From NCBI RefSeq assembly GCF_003054445.1, contig NC_042508.1, positions 1 to 64,000 of the forward strand: 64,000 nt of DNA. The letters are read 5' to 3'. Positions 51,309 to 61,557 of this stretch are shown piece after piece. Source of the DNA: Pichia kudriavzevii. Lineage: Eukaryota > Ascomycota > Pichiomycetes > Pichiales > Pichiaceae. Every line of letters starts with the position of its first letter. Within the stretch, counting starts at the first letter, position 1. A model generated the notes under the pieces. That model had not been told where the DNA came from and did not search any database. It saw nothing but the letters and a program-made list of their open reading frames with translations. A program made the position numbers and the translations under genes.

Positions 51309-51526
51309 CTTATTCCGCTTAATAGGAGAGGACCTACTGGTTATTTTCACCAATAGTTTGTGTAATATTTTACAGCATGAAGAGCTTCTTCACATCAAAA
51401 CAAAGTGAAACGCATAAAATTTCCTCGGTACATAAAAAATTAGCTTTTGCAATTTTGATGCAATTCATCATTCCTTTGTTTTACCCGACATTGAATATTG
51501 TGCCTTAGCACTGGTGACTACTAGAG

Positions 51527-52375
51527 ATGAGTGAAAGGAAAGGAATTAATAGATACTACCCACCTAATGTAGATCCATCGAAAGTTAAGTTTTCACAGAA
51601 GAAGGCTCAAAAGTCGAAGGGGCAAAATGTCAGGTTGATGATGCCATTTTCAATCAAGTGTCTTAAATGTGAAGAATATATTGCAAAATCAAGGAAATTC
51701 AATGCTAGGAAAGAAGTTACAGACAGAGATTATTTGGGGATCAAAATCAAACAGTTTAGCATACGATGTCCGAGATGTTTCAGTGAGTTGGTCTTTGAAA
51801 CTGATCCTAAGTTAGGTGATTATACGTGTGTAGTGGGTTGTAAAAAAAATTTTGAGAGAGACAACGGACCTACATCTAAGGAAACCATAGATGAAATGAT
51901 TGCAAGATTAGAGAAAGAAGAAAAAGAAGAAGAGAGGATGAGGGAGCTGAAGCGTAAAGGTGGAAATAGCCTTCGAAATGGAAAGATCAGTGAAGAAACA
52001 GGAATGGAGCAATTAGAGAAAAGGTTGGCCGAACAGGAAAAAGAAAGGGAGAGAATCGAAGAACTTGAAGATTTGCAGAAGGGAATGGAGGATTTGGAGA
52101 AAAGGAGGGCCGAAGTAGAAACTGCTGAAAATAATATAGCTGGTGATTCTGAAGAAGATAGAGAAATGGATAAAGAAGCTAAAGAAGCTTTCAAACATAA
52201 AGGAAAAAGATGGAAAAGCAACCCAATCCAACCGGATATATTGAACGGGTACTCAGACTCCGAAGAAAGCTCAGATTCTGAAGATCATTCAGTTGGTGAG
52301 GAACTTGATAGCAAAAGAGAATGGTCACAAATTCGGGGGGTTCTAAAACGCAGAAAGATTAACATTATTACATAA
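51527..52375 (+). CDS. YJU2: Splicing factor Yju2 (CWC16 family)
   Basis: The 282-residue protein has the CWC16 N-terminal domain: MSERKGINRYYPPNVDPSKV, RLMMPFSIKCLKCEEYI, RKFNARKEV, YLGIKIKQFSIRCPRCFSELVFETDPKLGDYTCV (given by its ends). Two CxxC pairs, in KCLKC and RCPRC, form a zinc site. A long Glu/Lys-rich coiled coil follows at about 120-225. Yju2 joins the spliceosome with the Prp19 complex and promotes the first catalytic step at the branch site. It is divergent from YCS4. Confidence 0.93.
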   Translation: MSERKGINRYYPPNVDPSKVKFSQKKAQKSKGQNVRLMMPFSIKCLKCEEYIAKSRKFNARKEVTDRDYLGIKIKQFSIRCPRCFSELVFETDPKLGDYTCVVGCKKNFERDNGPTSKETIDEMIARLEKEEKEEERMRELKRKGGNSLRNGKISEETGMEQLEKRLAEQEKERERIEELEDLQKGMEDLEKRRAEVETAENNIAGDSEEDREMDKEAKEAFKHKGKRWKSNPIQPDILNGYSDSEESSDSEDHSVGEELDSKREWSQIRGVLKRRKINIIT

Positions 52376-52474
52376 AAGAGAATTTTTCTTTCTCTTCCCG
52401 TTAAAGATACATGATAATATACAAATTATAGCTCTGGTAAAGGTAGTAGGAGTACAACATTGAGCAAAAAAGAA

Positions 52475-53476
52475 TCAGTCCTTCAATCGTGCATAAGCTT
52501 TTAAAAGTGCATTTGAAGCACCAATTCTTCTGTTTTCAAGGGCCGCTATTAAATCTCTGAGTACTACGGACTGTTCCTCACGTGCTTCTCTATATCTAAT
52601 ACCATTATCACCATGAGAGTTGAAGGATGAATTTGAAGTGGTCGATGATGACTGCATCCATGAGTACTTACTCTTTTTTGAGCCATTCATCATCAATGAA
52701 GCTGTAAGATTGGTTTGTTTATGATCTTGGACTAAATTCTCTTCGACTTTTTCCTCATCCAAGCCTAGGAGGACTCTCCTTCTTATTCTCTTCTCTTCTC
52801 GTTCCTTATGTTTTGCAGCTAAATCTCTCAAAGCTTTGGATATCTCAGATTTACTATTTATTCCAGAGTGTAACGAAGAACTATGCTTGGACCCCTTGGA
52901 AGATTTGTTACCTTTTGCTTTATTTGCTGCGGCATCGGATGCATGTCTTCTGTGCCTCATCATTACTATCAAATCAGTTACTATTTCCCTCATATAAAAT
53001 TCACATGATGCAGAAATCAAATTCCCTACTTCATTGTCTACTATGATACTTTTTGAGCCTTGTTCTTCCAATGTCTTTTGCATAAACCATTCCAACTGGC
53101 CTAATTTCAAGAACGAATTCTGTTCAATTTGCCGTTTGGAAATAGACAATCCGCCAATCATTGCTTCCTCTTCGGCACGAATATTCACACCAGAAGCAGC
53201 AACTGCATCGGACAACGCCTCGTGGTTTTCTGTCTGATGCGGTTTACTGGAGGACTTCTTCTTTATACTTGAGGTGGTGCTAGCAGGGGTATTTGTATTG
53301 TTACTATGTGTAGTGGCGTTTGCATTGATGTTTATACTAGTATTTCCAACAGACGACGTTGCTGGTGCCGTGTTTACCGCAATTTGGCCATTGTGGGTCC
53401 CCTTTTCCGATGATCCCGTGGCAGAAAGGGAGGCAGAATCCCCGAGGGGGGTCACTGCTTTCTCATTGGAAGACAT
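52475..53476 (-). CDS. TAF4: TFIID subunit Taf4
   Basis: This 333-residue protein has a Ser/Thr/Asn-rich N-terminus and then the TAF4 histone-fold region (LDxxxxEFYMREIVTDLIVMMRHRRHA-like segment at about residues 155-180). A conserved C-terminal region ends with VLRDLIAALENRRIGASNALLKAYARLKD, which is the TAF4 signature. Taf4 pairs with Taf12 in TFIID. The frame extends 11 codons upstream to a GTG; the ATG at 53476 (MSSNEKAVTPLG) is taken as the start. It is divergent from RCL1. Confidence 0.9.
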   Translation of the reverse strand: MSSNEKAVTPLGDSASLSATGSSEKGTHNGQIAVNTAPATSSVGNTSININANATTHSNNTNTPASTTSSIKKKSSSKPHQTENHEALSDAVAASGVNIRAEEEAMIGGLSISKRQIEQNSFLKLGQLEWFMQKTLEEQGSKSIIVDNEVGNLISASCEFYMREIVTDLIVMMRHRRHASDAAANKAKGNKSSKGSKHSSSLHSGINSKSEISKALRDLAAKHKEREEKRIRRRVLLGLDEEKVEENLVQDHKQTNLTASLMMNGSKKSKYSWMQSSSTTSNSSFNSHGDNGIRYREAREEQSVVLRDLIAALENRRIGASNALLKAYARLKD

Positions 53477-53819
53477 GGGTTTTGCTGTCACTGTAGTTTG
53501 TCCAGCCACCGAAACCTGTGTTCATCATCCACTCAGTTACCTTGGAAAGGCAAGAAATCCAAGGGACAAATTTCATCAACAAAAAGAATGCACAAGAAAC
53601 CATTACTCATCCGTACACCGGCAAGGGTTCCTTTTTGGGAAAGAGCTTTTTTTTTTTTTCTCTGTTTCTACATTTAAAATTATTTTTCACTTCCTCTAGA
53701 CGATATTGAAGAGATAATAAAATTTCAGGCAAAAAAAAAAAATAAGTGGTTTTCTTTTGTTTCCATTCCAAGCAACAGGAAGAAAGACAAAAGTGTAAAT
53801 CTTTGGCAGTAGAATAGTC
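53477..53819. promoter_or_regulatory. TAF4/RCL1 divergent promoter
   Basis: This 343-base spacer contains a T-run at about 53648-53660 and an A-run at about 53732-53742, typical of yeast nucleosome-depleted promoters. No gene is seen. Confidence 0.5.
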
Positions 53820-54917
53820 ATGTCTGGCTCTAAAGAACTCACACATTTTACCACACACGAAAATTTCACCACGAGGCTAGTTTTAGCTACTCTTTCTGGT
53901 AAATCTATCAAAATCTCCAATATTCGTTCAGATTCTTTGAATCCTGGTTTGGTGGACTCTGAAATCTCATTCCTTCGGTTGCTTGAATCGGTCACCAATG
54001 GTTCCATAATTGAAATCTCATACACGGGTACTTCCTTAATCTACCGTCCAGGTTTAATCACTGGTGGTTCTTTCACACACAACTGTCCCGATTCGAAATC
54101 TGTATCGTATTTTATTATCCCAATGTTGATGCTAGCACCTTTCTCGAAGAAGAAATTCTCCATTGTTTTTAAAGGATTGACATCTAAGAAACATGAAGTT
54201 GGGTTGGATTTCATCAAGTGGGGATTTATACCGTTAATGCAAAAGTTCGGTATAAGGGAAGTTGAATTGCATACATTAAAGAGAGGATCCTATCCAAACG
54301 GAGGTGGTGAAGTGCATCTGTTGGTGAATTCTTTGATTCCACAGCCAATCACAGTTCATATCTTAGATATCCAAAAAATATCATCCATCAGAGGTATTGC
54401 GTGGTGTACCCGTGTCTCCCCATCTGTTGTTAACCGTTTGGTTGATGCTTCTAGATCTGTTTTAAGGCAAACAGGATGTGAGGTAAATATAACAACTGAT
54501 GTTTGGAGAGGGGAAAATTCAGGCAAGTCTCCTGGTTTTGGCCTAACATTGTTTACAGAGTCCAAAAAGACACCTTTACGATATATCATAGACGACGTTG
54601 CCATAAGTGGTGAAACACCTGAAGATTTAGCAGATGATCTCTCTTATAGATTTCTCGAGTTAATAGAAAATAGCGGATGTGCACCAAGGTACTTATTGGA
54701 TATGGCATTTATATTTATGACCATTGGTAAGGAGGATATTGGTAGATTCATCGTGAACAAAGAACAAATAGATTCAGAGCTGATTCAATTGTTGAGAGAT
54801 ATCAAACTACTATTTAACACAGAATTCTACTTCCAAGAAGATGATGATAATGACAAGGCGCTCATTGCAACATGCAAAGGTATTGGTTTCACTAACGCAT
54901 CAAAGAAGATCGCATAA
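53820..54917 (+). CDS. RCL1: 18S rRNA processing endonuclease-like protein Rcl1
   Basis: The 365-residue protein resembles RNA 3'-terminal phosphate cyclase but belongs to the Rcl1 branch: NFTTRLVLATLSGKSIKI, LRLLESVTNGSIIEISYTGT, YRPGLITGGSFTHNCP, LTSKKHEVGLDFIKWGFIPL, KRGSYPNGGGEVHL and the C-terminal LDMAFIFMTIGKEDIGRF. Rcl1 binds Bms1 in the small-subunit processome in the nucleolus and is required for cleavage at site A2. Its C-terminus lies only 51 bases from the tail of the convergent MVP1. Confidence 0.95.
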   Translation: MSGSKELTHFTTHENFTTRLVLATLSGKSIKISNIRSDSLNPGLVDSEISFLRLLESVTNGSIIEISYTGTSLIYRPGLITGGSFTHNCPDSKSVSYFIIPMLMLAPFSKKKFSIVFKGLTSKKHEVGLDFIKWGFIPLMQKFGIREVELHTLKRGSYPNGGGEVHLLVNSLIPQPITVHILDIQKISSIRGIAWCTRVSPSVVNRLVDASRSVLRQTGCEVNITTDVWRGENSGKSPGFGLTLFTESKKTPLRYIIDDVAISGETPEDLADDLSYRFLELIENSGCAPRYLLDMAFIFMTIGKEDIGRFIVNKEQIDSELIQLLRDIKLLFNTEFYFQEDDDNDKALIATCKGIGFTNASKKIA

Positions 54918-54968
54918 TCTCAAAGCTCATTTGTAAAATACATAACCTTTATACAAATAGATATCTTT

Positions 54969-56899
54969 TTAAGTCCCTAAAGGCATATCTCTCAAATCGT
55001 CCATTAATCTTTGAACATACCCATCCTGTATTTCAGAATACTTACTCCGTTGCTCAAACCAGTCTTGGAAAATCTCACTGAGAAGGTACTTAACCTTTTG
55101 AAACAATTTCAGTTCATTTGCAAAACTGGTCTTTACTAATATAATCTTGGAAATAAACATATTCAACTTATCCATTGACTCGGTTAATATGTCCACGTGT
55201 CTCTCAAATTCCGAACCTTTGATGTCAGATCTGGATCGACATTGTTTGATTTTTTCTATTGCTCGTATGATTCTTTGTAACAAGCTCTGAATCTCCTTTT
55301 CCGTTTCCAACTTGAAATTCATCAGCCTTTCAATGAGAAAGTGTAAGCTGATGTAATAATCTTGAAATCGCTTGAAGGATTCAAACACATCATTGTTGAT
55401 TATTTGCACTTCTTCTTCCTTTAACTTTTTCGAATTGACGAAAAACTTCGATATTTGCCCCATAATTGAATTAATTATCGACATATTATGTATTTCATTG
55501 TTGGCTCGGCCACTCTTGGTATTTAATATATCCTCCATATTGAATACCTCGCCATCTACTTTGGATAAACTCTCCAATAAGTTGGAAAACCTTTGGTGAT
55601 CAACAGATAATGCAAGTTCTCTCCTTTCAATTCTCTCCACTAGCACGTAAATTTTAGACCACGTCTCCGCCAATCTTGTCAAATTGTCATTCATTTTTGC
55701 AACATTGGTGATGAAATTTTTGTCTTTGTAATTCATTGGGCTTTCGTTCCATAATTGATTGATGCTATTGATGACGAGCTCATTCCTGGTCTTCAAAAGA
55801 GGATCAGTTCTCCCCTCGTAGTTATCCTCATTATCAATGTCATCAAAATCACTTTCCTCATCTTTGAGACCTTTCATAATATCTGAAACATCTAGCTTGA
55901 ATCGTCTGGCCAAATTTAGCCTGACGCCGTCAAATTCCTCATTCAACTCAATATTGGCGAATTTCTTCCAATTAGAAAAGTCATTTGGAACTGTTAGGAA
56001 CATCACAACCAAATTTTCCTTGGAAAGAATGGGATGTTTGCATAGTTGATACAAAAACCTCTGTAGTCCACGCCTTCTCTTTTGAAGGAAAACAACATCA
56101 TTCGATGAAGCTACTGTTATTGGGAGAAGTAAAGTTAGTATTTGCTATGGATATTGACTTGTAGAACGATTTAACAATACCTACATGTAAACTTTTTAGG
56201 GGGTAACTCGGGAATCAACCTGAAGGGATACTTCTTCCATAAGACCTCAACCAACCAAGCGAAATCGCTGTACCTTCTGATGACTTTAGTTATATTTTCA
56301 TCTTCATTTGACGGCCTCTTCTTTGATTCGGGAATATTATACTCAGATCCAAATTTCAGAGTATGAGAAATCAGATAATTGATATGCTTGAAAACCAAGC
56401 CTTGCTTTTCGGGTATTTCTTTTACAGTTATCGAAATCCCATCCAGTGAATTTTTCAAGCTTAATGGGTTGAAGGACTTTATCTCCTCGTCTGACCAGAC
56501 CTTGACTTCAGCAGGCTTTACCAGATCTTCCTCATTACTTTCGCTTTCATACTCGTCAATTTGTTCACTGTTGGTATTTGGGGTTAGCTTCAATTTGTTC
56601 AAATCCTTGGTAGTTGTGCTTAAGTCTAATTTGTTATTGGCAATTATACTTGAAGAATTGTAATTCCCCCATCCACTATCCACAATAGGTTCGACACTAC
56701 CGAGCATCGAGTCCATCATTGAGGATGCAGTGTTTAATTCATTGAACAAATTCAAGTTGTTTGACACATCACTAGTTCCATTGTTTCCAGCACTATCTGC
56801 AGTGGTATGTATAGAGTTACCAAGTGCCACAGGAAGACTCTCTTCCTTCCTCCCTTCCTCAGACCATGGATCCACATCAGTAAAGTAATTTATCGACAT
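54969..56899 (-). CDS. MVP1: Sorting nexin Mvp1, two exons
   Basis: Two open frames make one gene. Exon 1 is 56899-56185 and exon 2 is 56113-54969 (1860 coding bases, 619 residues). The 71-base intron (56184-56114) has the donor GTAGGT, a perfect TACTAAC branch site (plus 56134-56140) and acceptor AACAG. Joining restores the PX domain: YSDFAWLVEVLWKKYPFRLI, then PPKKFT, then VVFLQKRRRGLQRFLYQL and KHPIL. This is the Mvp1 order. The C-terminal part is a BAR-type helical domain. Mvp1/SNX8 binds phosphatidylinositol 3-phosphate on endosomes and acts in endosome-to-Golgi recycling. The N-terminus is acidic and Asn/Ser-rich. Confidence 0.92.
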
Positions 56900-57097
56900 G
56901 GTTCTGCTCTATCAGGTATGAGTTGTCCTTAGAAATAAAGGATTTAACTAATGAAAATAGTATAGTCAATTAAATATAGATTTATGTGCATAGTCGAGAA
57001 ATTTCCTTAGAACCTATGCAATATTTAGGTGCGAGCCTCGTTGCCAATTTAATCAACCTTACCAACCCCAAGCTACTTTCTTATCGGACAAAAAAAA

Positions 57098-57490
57098 ATG
57101 GTCCAAACAGTGACATGGAAGGATGTTGAGCAGCAGGGCAATCCATTATTATCTCCTGCTGTAAAGAGCAATGGACATGTGTTCACATCTGGATGTTTAG
57201 GCACCGACAAAAATGGAAAGATTCCAGAGAGTCTAGTTGAACAGACTGAAAATGCAATTAGGAATTTACAAAAAGTTTTGGAGACAAGTGGTTCATCGTT
57301 AGACAAGGTCCTGAAGGTTTTATTATTTATCAGTGACGCCTCCTTTGTAGGCGAAGTGAACAAGGTTTATGGTAAATATTTCAAGAGCAAGCCAAGTCGT
57401 TCCTGTGTTGTTGTTGGATTCCCAAACAAGGCTGTTAAAGTCGAAATTGAATGTGTGGCCGAATTCCTACCATTATCAGCAAAGTTATAG
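57098..57490 (+). CDS. Rid-family (YjgF/YER057c/UK114) enamine/imine deaminase, C-terminal AKL
   Basis: The 130-residue protein is a compact Rid fold: SPAVKSNGHVFTSGCLGTD, ENAIRNLQKVLETSGSSLDKV, and YFKSKPSRSCVVVGFPNKAVKVEIECVA. The arginine of SRSCV is at the position used by RidA for hydrolysis of reactive 2-aminoacrylate-type intermediates. It ends SAKL; AKL is a good PTS1 tripeptide, so peroxisomal import is likely, unlike the mitochondrial Mmf1 and cytosolic Hmf1 of S. cerevisiae. No mitochondrial presequence is seen. MVP1 is divergent, 198 bases away. Confidence 0.9.
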   Translation: MVQTVTWKDVEQQGNPLLSPAVKSNGHVFTSGCLGTDKNGKIPESLVEQTENAIRNLQKVLETSGSSLDKVLKVLLFISDASFVGEVNKVYGKYFKSKPSRSCVVVGFPNKAVKVEIECVAEFLPLSAKL

Positions 57491-58370
57491 TGGAACATGT
57501 TTGTACAAATATTTAAGTCCTTAGGTTAGACCTAGTTCAAAAGCCAAAGTGCCTAATTCCTCTAGAAAATGTGTAGATTTCAGATTCGAAACCCAAGTTT
57601 GGCGGCCCAAAAAAACCATTCAATCCACTCGGCCACGCAAGTTTCAAAGGTGGCAAAAAAAAATGCGGTAATAACAATCATTTATTAATCACGTGATTGC
57701 AAGAGTGTTAAAATGAAATTTGAAAAAAAAAAGGATTGTCTTATCTTAACCACAACCACATAGAGGCTTGGGAGATTTTGTTTAGCAACAAATTTTGAGA
57801 AAAACTAGTACTCTAAAAGCTTCTTGTCTTTGCAAGGAGAGAATTTACAGTAAATTTGTCTTAACCTCTTTTGAATTTGATAACTTCTTACCAGAATAAT
57901 ATGCAGTTTGCTATAAAAGGAACAATAGATCTCACCGGTACGAACCGCCAATCAAATTCCCACAGCGTGATATCCTTTTCAGAAGACAAAAGGAGCAATA
58001 TAAAAAATGCTACATTGTGTTATGCCTAATGGGATAGAAAATATAACTCTTTCCATTACTCTTCTGGTTTTTATTGGAACAATCACTCTTGCAAATTTCC
58101 TTGACTGCCACGTTATGAATGAAGAACAATTACACTGAGGGATTTTAAAGCTGCCCTGTAGAGTGATGTCCTTTTGTTAAAGTCTGTTACACTACAACAA
58201 TGGTTTTGAAAAAAAAAACCCATTGAGAAATTAACCAAAGTCCGGGATTATCGGAAGAGCGCAACTTAATAAACACATCGTTACAAAATATTTTTTTTTC
58301 ATTAAATTCATTTATAAACGTAGGGACTGTAAAAATTGTACTAGATATTTAGTAAAAGCATTAGTTAGAT
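57491..58370. other. Convergent spacer with a tRNA-like relic
   Basis: This 880-base stretch lies between two convergent genes (Rid-family and ENO1). It includes the tRNA-like element described separately at about 57560-57645 and an ATCACGTGAT palindrome at 57688-57697. Runs of A/T near 57723, 58207 and 58291 are also present. No protein gene is supported. Confidence 0.45.
57560..57645 (-). pseudogene. tRNA-like relic with polymerase III A and B boxes
   Basis: On the minus strand GCGTGGCCGAGTGG contains a perfect class-II tRNA (Ser/Leu) A box, TGGCCGAGTGG (plus 57625-57635). About 32 bases further lies GGTTTCGAATC (plus 57583-57593), a B box with one base off the GGTTCGAATC consensus, and TTTT follows downstream. 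However, the seven bases before the A box do not pair with any stretch after the B box, and the T-stem does not close. It therefore looks like a decayed tRNA gene or tRNA-derived sequence, not a working tRNA. Confidence 0.4.
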
Positions 58371-59684
58371 TTATAATTCGTGGGCAGTTCTGAACTTCTT
58401 ACCAGCGTAGACAGCCTTGTCACCTAATTCTTCTTCAATTCTTAATAATTGGTTGTACTTAGCCATTCTTTCGGATCTAGCTGGAGCACCAGACTTCAAT
58501 TCACCGGTTCTCAAACCAACAGTCAAATCTGCAATGAAGGTATCTTCGGTTTCACCAGATCTGTGGGAAACCATGACACCCCAACCTGCTGCAAAGGAGT
58601 CGTTAGCAGCTTGGATGGATTCAGACAAGGTACCAATTTGGTTGACCTTCAATAACAAAGCAGAAGCAGCCTTCTTTTCAATAGCAGTCTTGATTCTTTG
58701 TGGGTTGGTGACGGTTAAGTCATCTGCAACAATTTGAACAGGGAGCTTTTCAAAGTTGTTAGTCCAGGTTTCCCAGTCATCTTCTGCAAATGGATCTTCC
58801 AAGGAGACAATTGGGTAGTTTTTACACAATTCAGCGTACAAGTCACCTAATTGGGAACCAGTGATGGCCTTGGAACCGTCGGAGTTTGGATCCTTGTAAG
58901 CCAAGTCGTACTTACCATTCTTGTAGAATTCGGAGGAGGCAGAGTCCATTGCAATGTCAATCTTACCCTCGTAACCTGCAGCCTTAATAGCAGACATAAT
59001 CAGGTCAAGAGCTTCTTGTGGGGTGTGGATATCTGGAGCAACACCACCTTCGTCACCAACGTTACCAGCGGATTGACCGTAGGTCTTCTTGGTCAGAGAC
59101 TTCAAGTGGTGGTAAACTTCAGAACCCATTCTCAAAGCTTCAGAGAAGGATTCAGCACCGGTTGGAGCAATCATGAATTCTTGGAAGGCAAGGGAACCGC
59201 CCGCGTGGGAACCACCATTGACGACATTCATAAATGGAACTGGCAAGACATAAGCATCCTTGGAACCGGAGATCTTATGGATGTATTGGTATAATGGAAC
59301 CTTCTCATAAGCTGCAGCAGCCTTAGCAACAGCCAGGGAGACACCAAGAATGGCATTTGCACCCAGCTTACCCTTGTTTGGAGTACCGTCAAGGTTGATC
59401 AAGAATTGGTCAATCTTCAATTGTTCAGTAACTGGAATCTTTGCCTCAACTAAAGCTGGCGCAATAATCTTGTTGACATTGTCGACAGCCTTGGTGACAC
59501 CCTTGCCTAACCACTTGGACTTGTCGCCATCTCTTAGTTCTAGAGCCTCGTGGACACCGGTAGATGCACCAGATGGAACAATGGTTCTAAAGACACCTTC
59601 AGCAGTGGTTAATTCAACTTCAACAGTTGGGTTACCTCTGGAATCATAGACAGATCTTGCAAAGACTTTGGTAACAGTGGACAT
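58371..59684 (-). CDS. ENO1: Enolase
   Basis: The 437-residue enzyme converts 2-phosphoglycerate to phosphoenolpyruvate in glycolysis. It starts [20 protein letters not shown] and carries [59 protein letters not shown] and [15 protein letters not shown] with [18 protein letters not shown]. The magnesium ligands (Asp, Glu, Asp) and the catalytic lysine are therefore in place. Codon use is strongly biased to preferred yeast codons, more than in its neighbours, in line with very high expression. An upstream in-frame extension to a GTG at 59750 is rejected in favour of the family start. Confidence 0.98.
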   Translation of the reverse strand: MSTVTKVFARSVYDSRGNPTVEVELTTAEGVFRTIVPSGASTGVHEALELRDGDKSKWLGKGVTKAVDNVNKIIAPALVEAKIPVTEQLKIDQFLINLDGTPNKGKLGANAILGVSLAVAKAAAAYEKVPLYQYIHKISGSKDAYVLPVPFMNVVNGGSHAGGSLAFQEFMIAPTGAESFSEALRMGSEVYHHLKSLTKKTYGQSAGNVGDEGGVAPDIHTPQEALDLIMSAIKAAGYEGKIDIAMDSASSEFYKNGKYDLAYKDPNSDGSKAITGSQLGDLYAELCKNYPIVSLEDPFAEDDWETWTNNFEKLPVQIVADDLTVTNPQRIKTAIEKKAASALLLKVNQIGTLSESIQAANDSFAAGWGVMVSHRSGETEDTFIADLTVGLRTGELKSGAPARSERMAKYNQLLRIEEELGDKAVYAGKKFRTAHEL

Positions 59685-61353
59685 TGTTTGGTTGGAGGGG
59701 GTTATATGTGTAAATATAGAGTTTGTGTTTGGTTGTGTATTGATGGACACTGGGGAAAGTTATCTCTCTCTTCTAAAGTTCCAACTTCTTCCTCTCTCTG
59801 GGGGTGGACATCTCCTGTCTTTATATACCACCCCCCCCCCCTCATAGTCTGGAACTCTTCCCCGTCCGAGAGCGACGTGATTTTCCCTATATTTCTCCTT
59901 CCAAATTGCCCCATTGAGGCAACCGCGTGATACGCCGGGTCTTTTCTTCCCGGGAGTGGAGACAGTTCCCAAGTGGTAAAGTCCACTTCCATCATGATCC
60001 ACCTCCATGACACTCTTTTAAACACATGTGCTGCACATGTGTTGGTGTGGTTACACGATATACAACCATGTTGGGCAACCACAGGTGCGCAGCATCAACA
60101 ACGGGGCGAGTCAGGAGGAACGGTAACCTTGGCGGTTTACGAATGAGGTGTTCCCCGTTGGAGAGGTGTCTATGGACGACCATCCCAGTACAATGGACGG
60201 GTTGGTTGGTGTGGTTACGGTGTCAACGACAGAGACATGGGCCAACAGAGACATTATGGAGAGACGTTGGGAGTGGATCCTCCCTGGAAAGGGTGTCTTT
60301 GGCGAAGTGTTGTTGATTTGTATGTCTGGGTCGGTTGTTTGTTGTGCTAGTTGCTGCATAATGGTACCAACACCAGCGGTTCTTTTGTCCTCCTCTGCAA
60401 CAGGGGAACTCGGCCACTTGTTTATTGGGGGGGGGGGGGGGGGGATGCCACGTGGTAATGAAACATTATCAAGGGACCTCTCTTTGTAGGGGTACCTGTG
60501 ATGTGTGCGTGTGTGCATGTGCATAGATGCATATTGAGACAGTTGTGTTCATTGACTGTCTGCATTTCTCCAGAACCAATAAAAAATAAAAATAGTAGCA
60601 ATACCTACACTTTCTGGACCTTGTAGTAACGTAGACGCCGTAAGGTTGCATTTCACGCCAGCTTGAGAGGGGGAAAGAACTACCAATGGCAGTAGCAGAA
60701 CTGGACCGCCTCTCTTAACCAAGCAAACTCTCATGTTCACTAGTACTGGGGTTCCATGATGGCCTATTTGCACATGCACTCAAAGAATGTCCTGTGCAAT
60801 AAAACGTCAAACTCTTGTATTGCAATTACACCTAGTGGTCAATGTTTTTTTTCCTCACATGATATATACAATGTACTGACAAGAGGCACTCCTGGCCTTT
60901 ACCGGAAAGACTAAGGAAGTAACAAACTCCTTCCATGTATAATACCATAGTAATATGTACACTTTGGACTAATGTCCCAATGTGGTGATTGTTTTTGCTA
61001 CCTAAACACCACGGCAGGCACAACCACTACTTCACCGTCTATGGAAACATGACGATCCAAACACATTGCTTTCGCCACTACCGGGTTCAATCGCCGACAA
61101 TGCAAGACACATGCAGACATGTGAAGCCGGTTTTAGTTAGGTACATACTCTACAAAAGCAATCGAATTCAAAACCTTCATTTGGTACGGACCCACAACAT
61201 CAACCTTTGTAACACATCTCGAACTTTACTTTCCCAAAGCTTTCTATGTCGTTTTGGCCTATAGGGCCCATTACAAGAAGGCAAGCTGGTAGATGTCTCT
61301 TGCTGCTGTAGTGCAAACATAGATGTACCGATATCGGTTCGTCTCATACATAC

Positions 61354-61394
<41 letters not shown>

Positions 61395-61557
61395 TACAAC
61401 TGACCAAGTATGCAAACAACGTGCCGACGCGTCGCTCTTTGTGAGATAAGGCTCGGCATTTTTATCACCAGAAATCCAATTTGAGGCCGCTTTGGCTTCT
61501 ATCAGTACCCATCCCCAGAAACCAGTTACTTCTTATCATTGCCATACAACTAAATCA
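59685..61557. promoter_or_regulatory. Large ENO1/NPC2 divergent intergenic region
   Basis: No supported gene lies in these 1.87 kb; many overlapping frames exist only because the region has few stops. Features are a TATA sequence for ENO1 (TTTATATA at 59820-59827, TATATAAA on the minus strand), a run of 11 C at 59831-59841, and a 10-base inverted repeat (AACACATGTG at 60020-60029 and CACATGTGTT at 60033-60042). A run of 18 G spans 60427-60444, followed by CCACGTGG at about 60448-60455, and a (TA)n microsatellite at about 61360-61391. The ENO1 side is probably a complex strong promoter. Confidence 0.55.

Noticed and set aside
57688-57800. Point centromere (CDEI-like ATCACGTG)
   Set aside because: No CDEIII-like element follows an A/T-rich stretch, and Pichiaceae centromeres are not of this type.
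59685-59750. N-terminal extension of enolase
   Set aside because: It begins at GTG and lies before the universally conserved start of enolase.
59702-60524. Several overlapping 60-137 codon frames in the ENO1/NPC2 spacer
   Set aside because: They overlap on both strands, have low-complexity, Arg/Thr/Pro-rich content and no domains.
61080-61100. tRNA B box (GGGTTCAATC)
   Set aside because: The T-stem does not pair and no A box lies at the right distance upstream.
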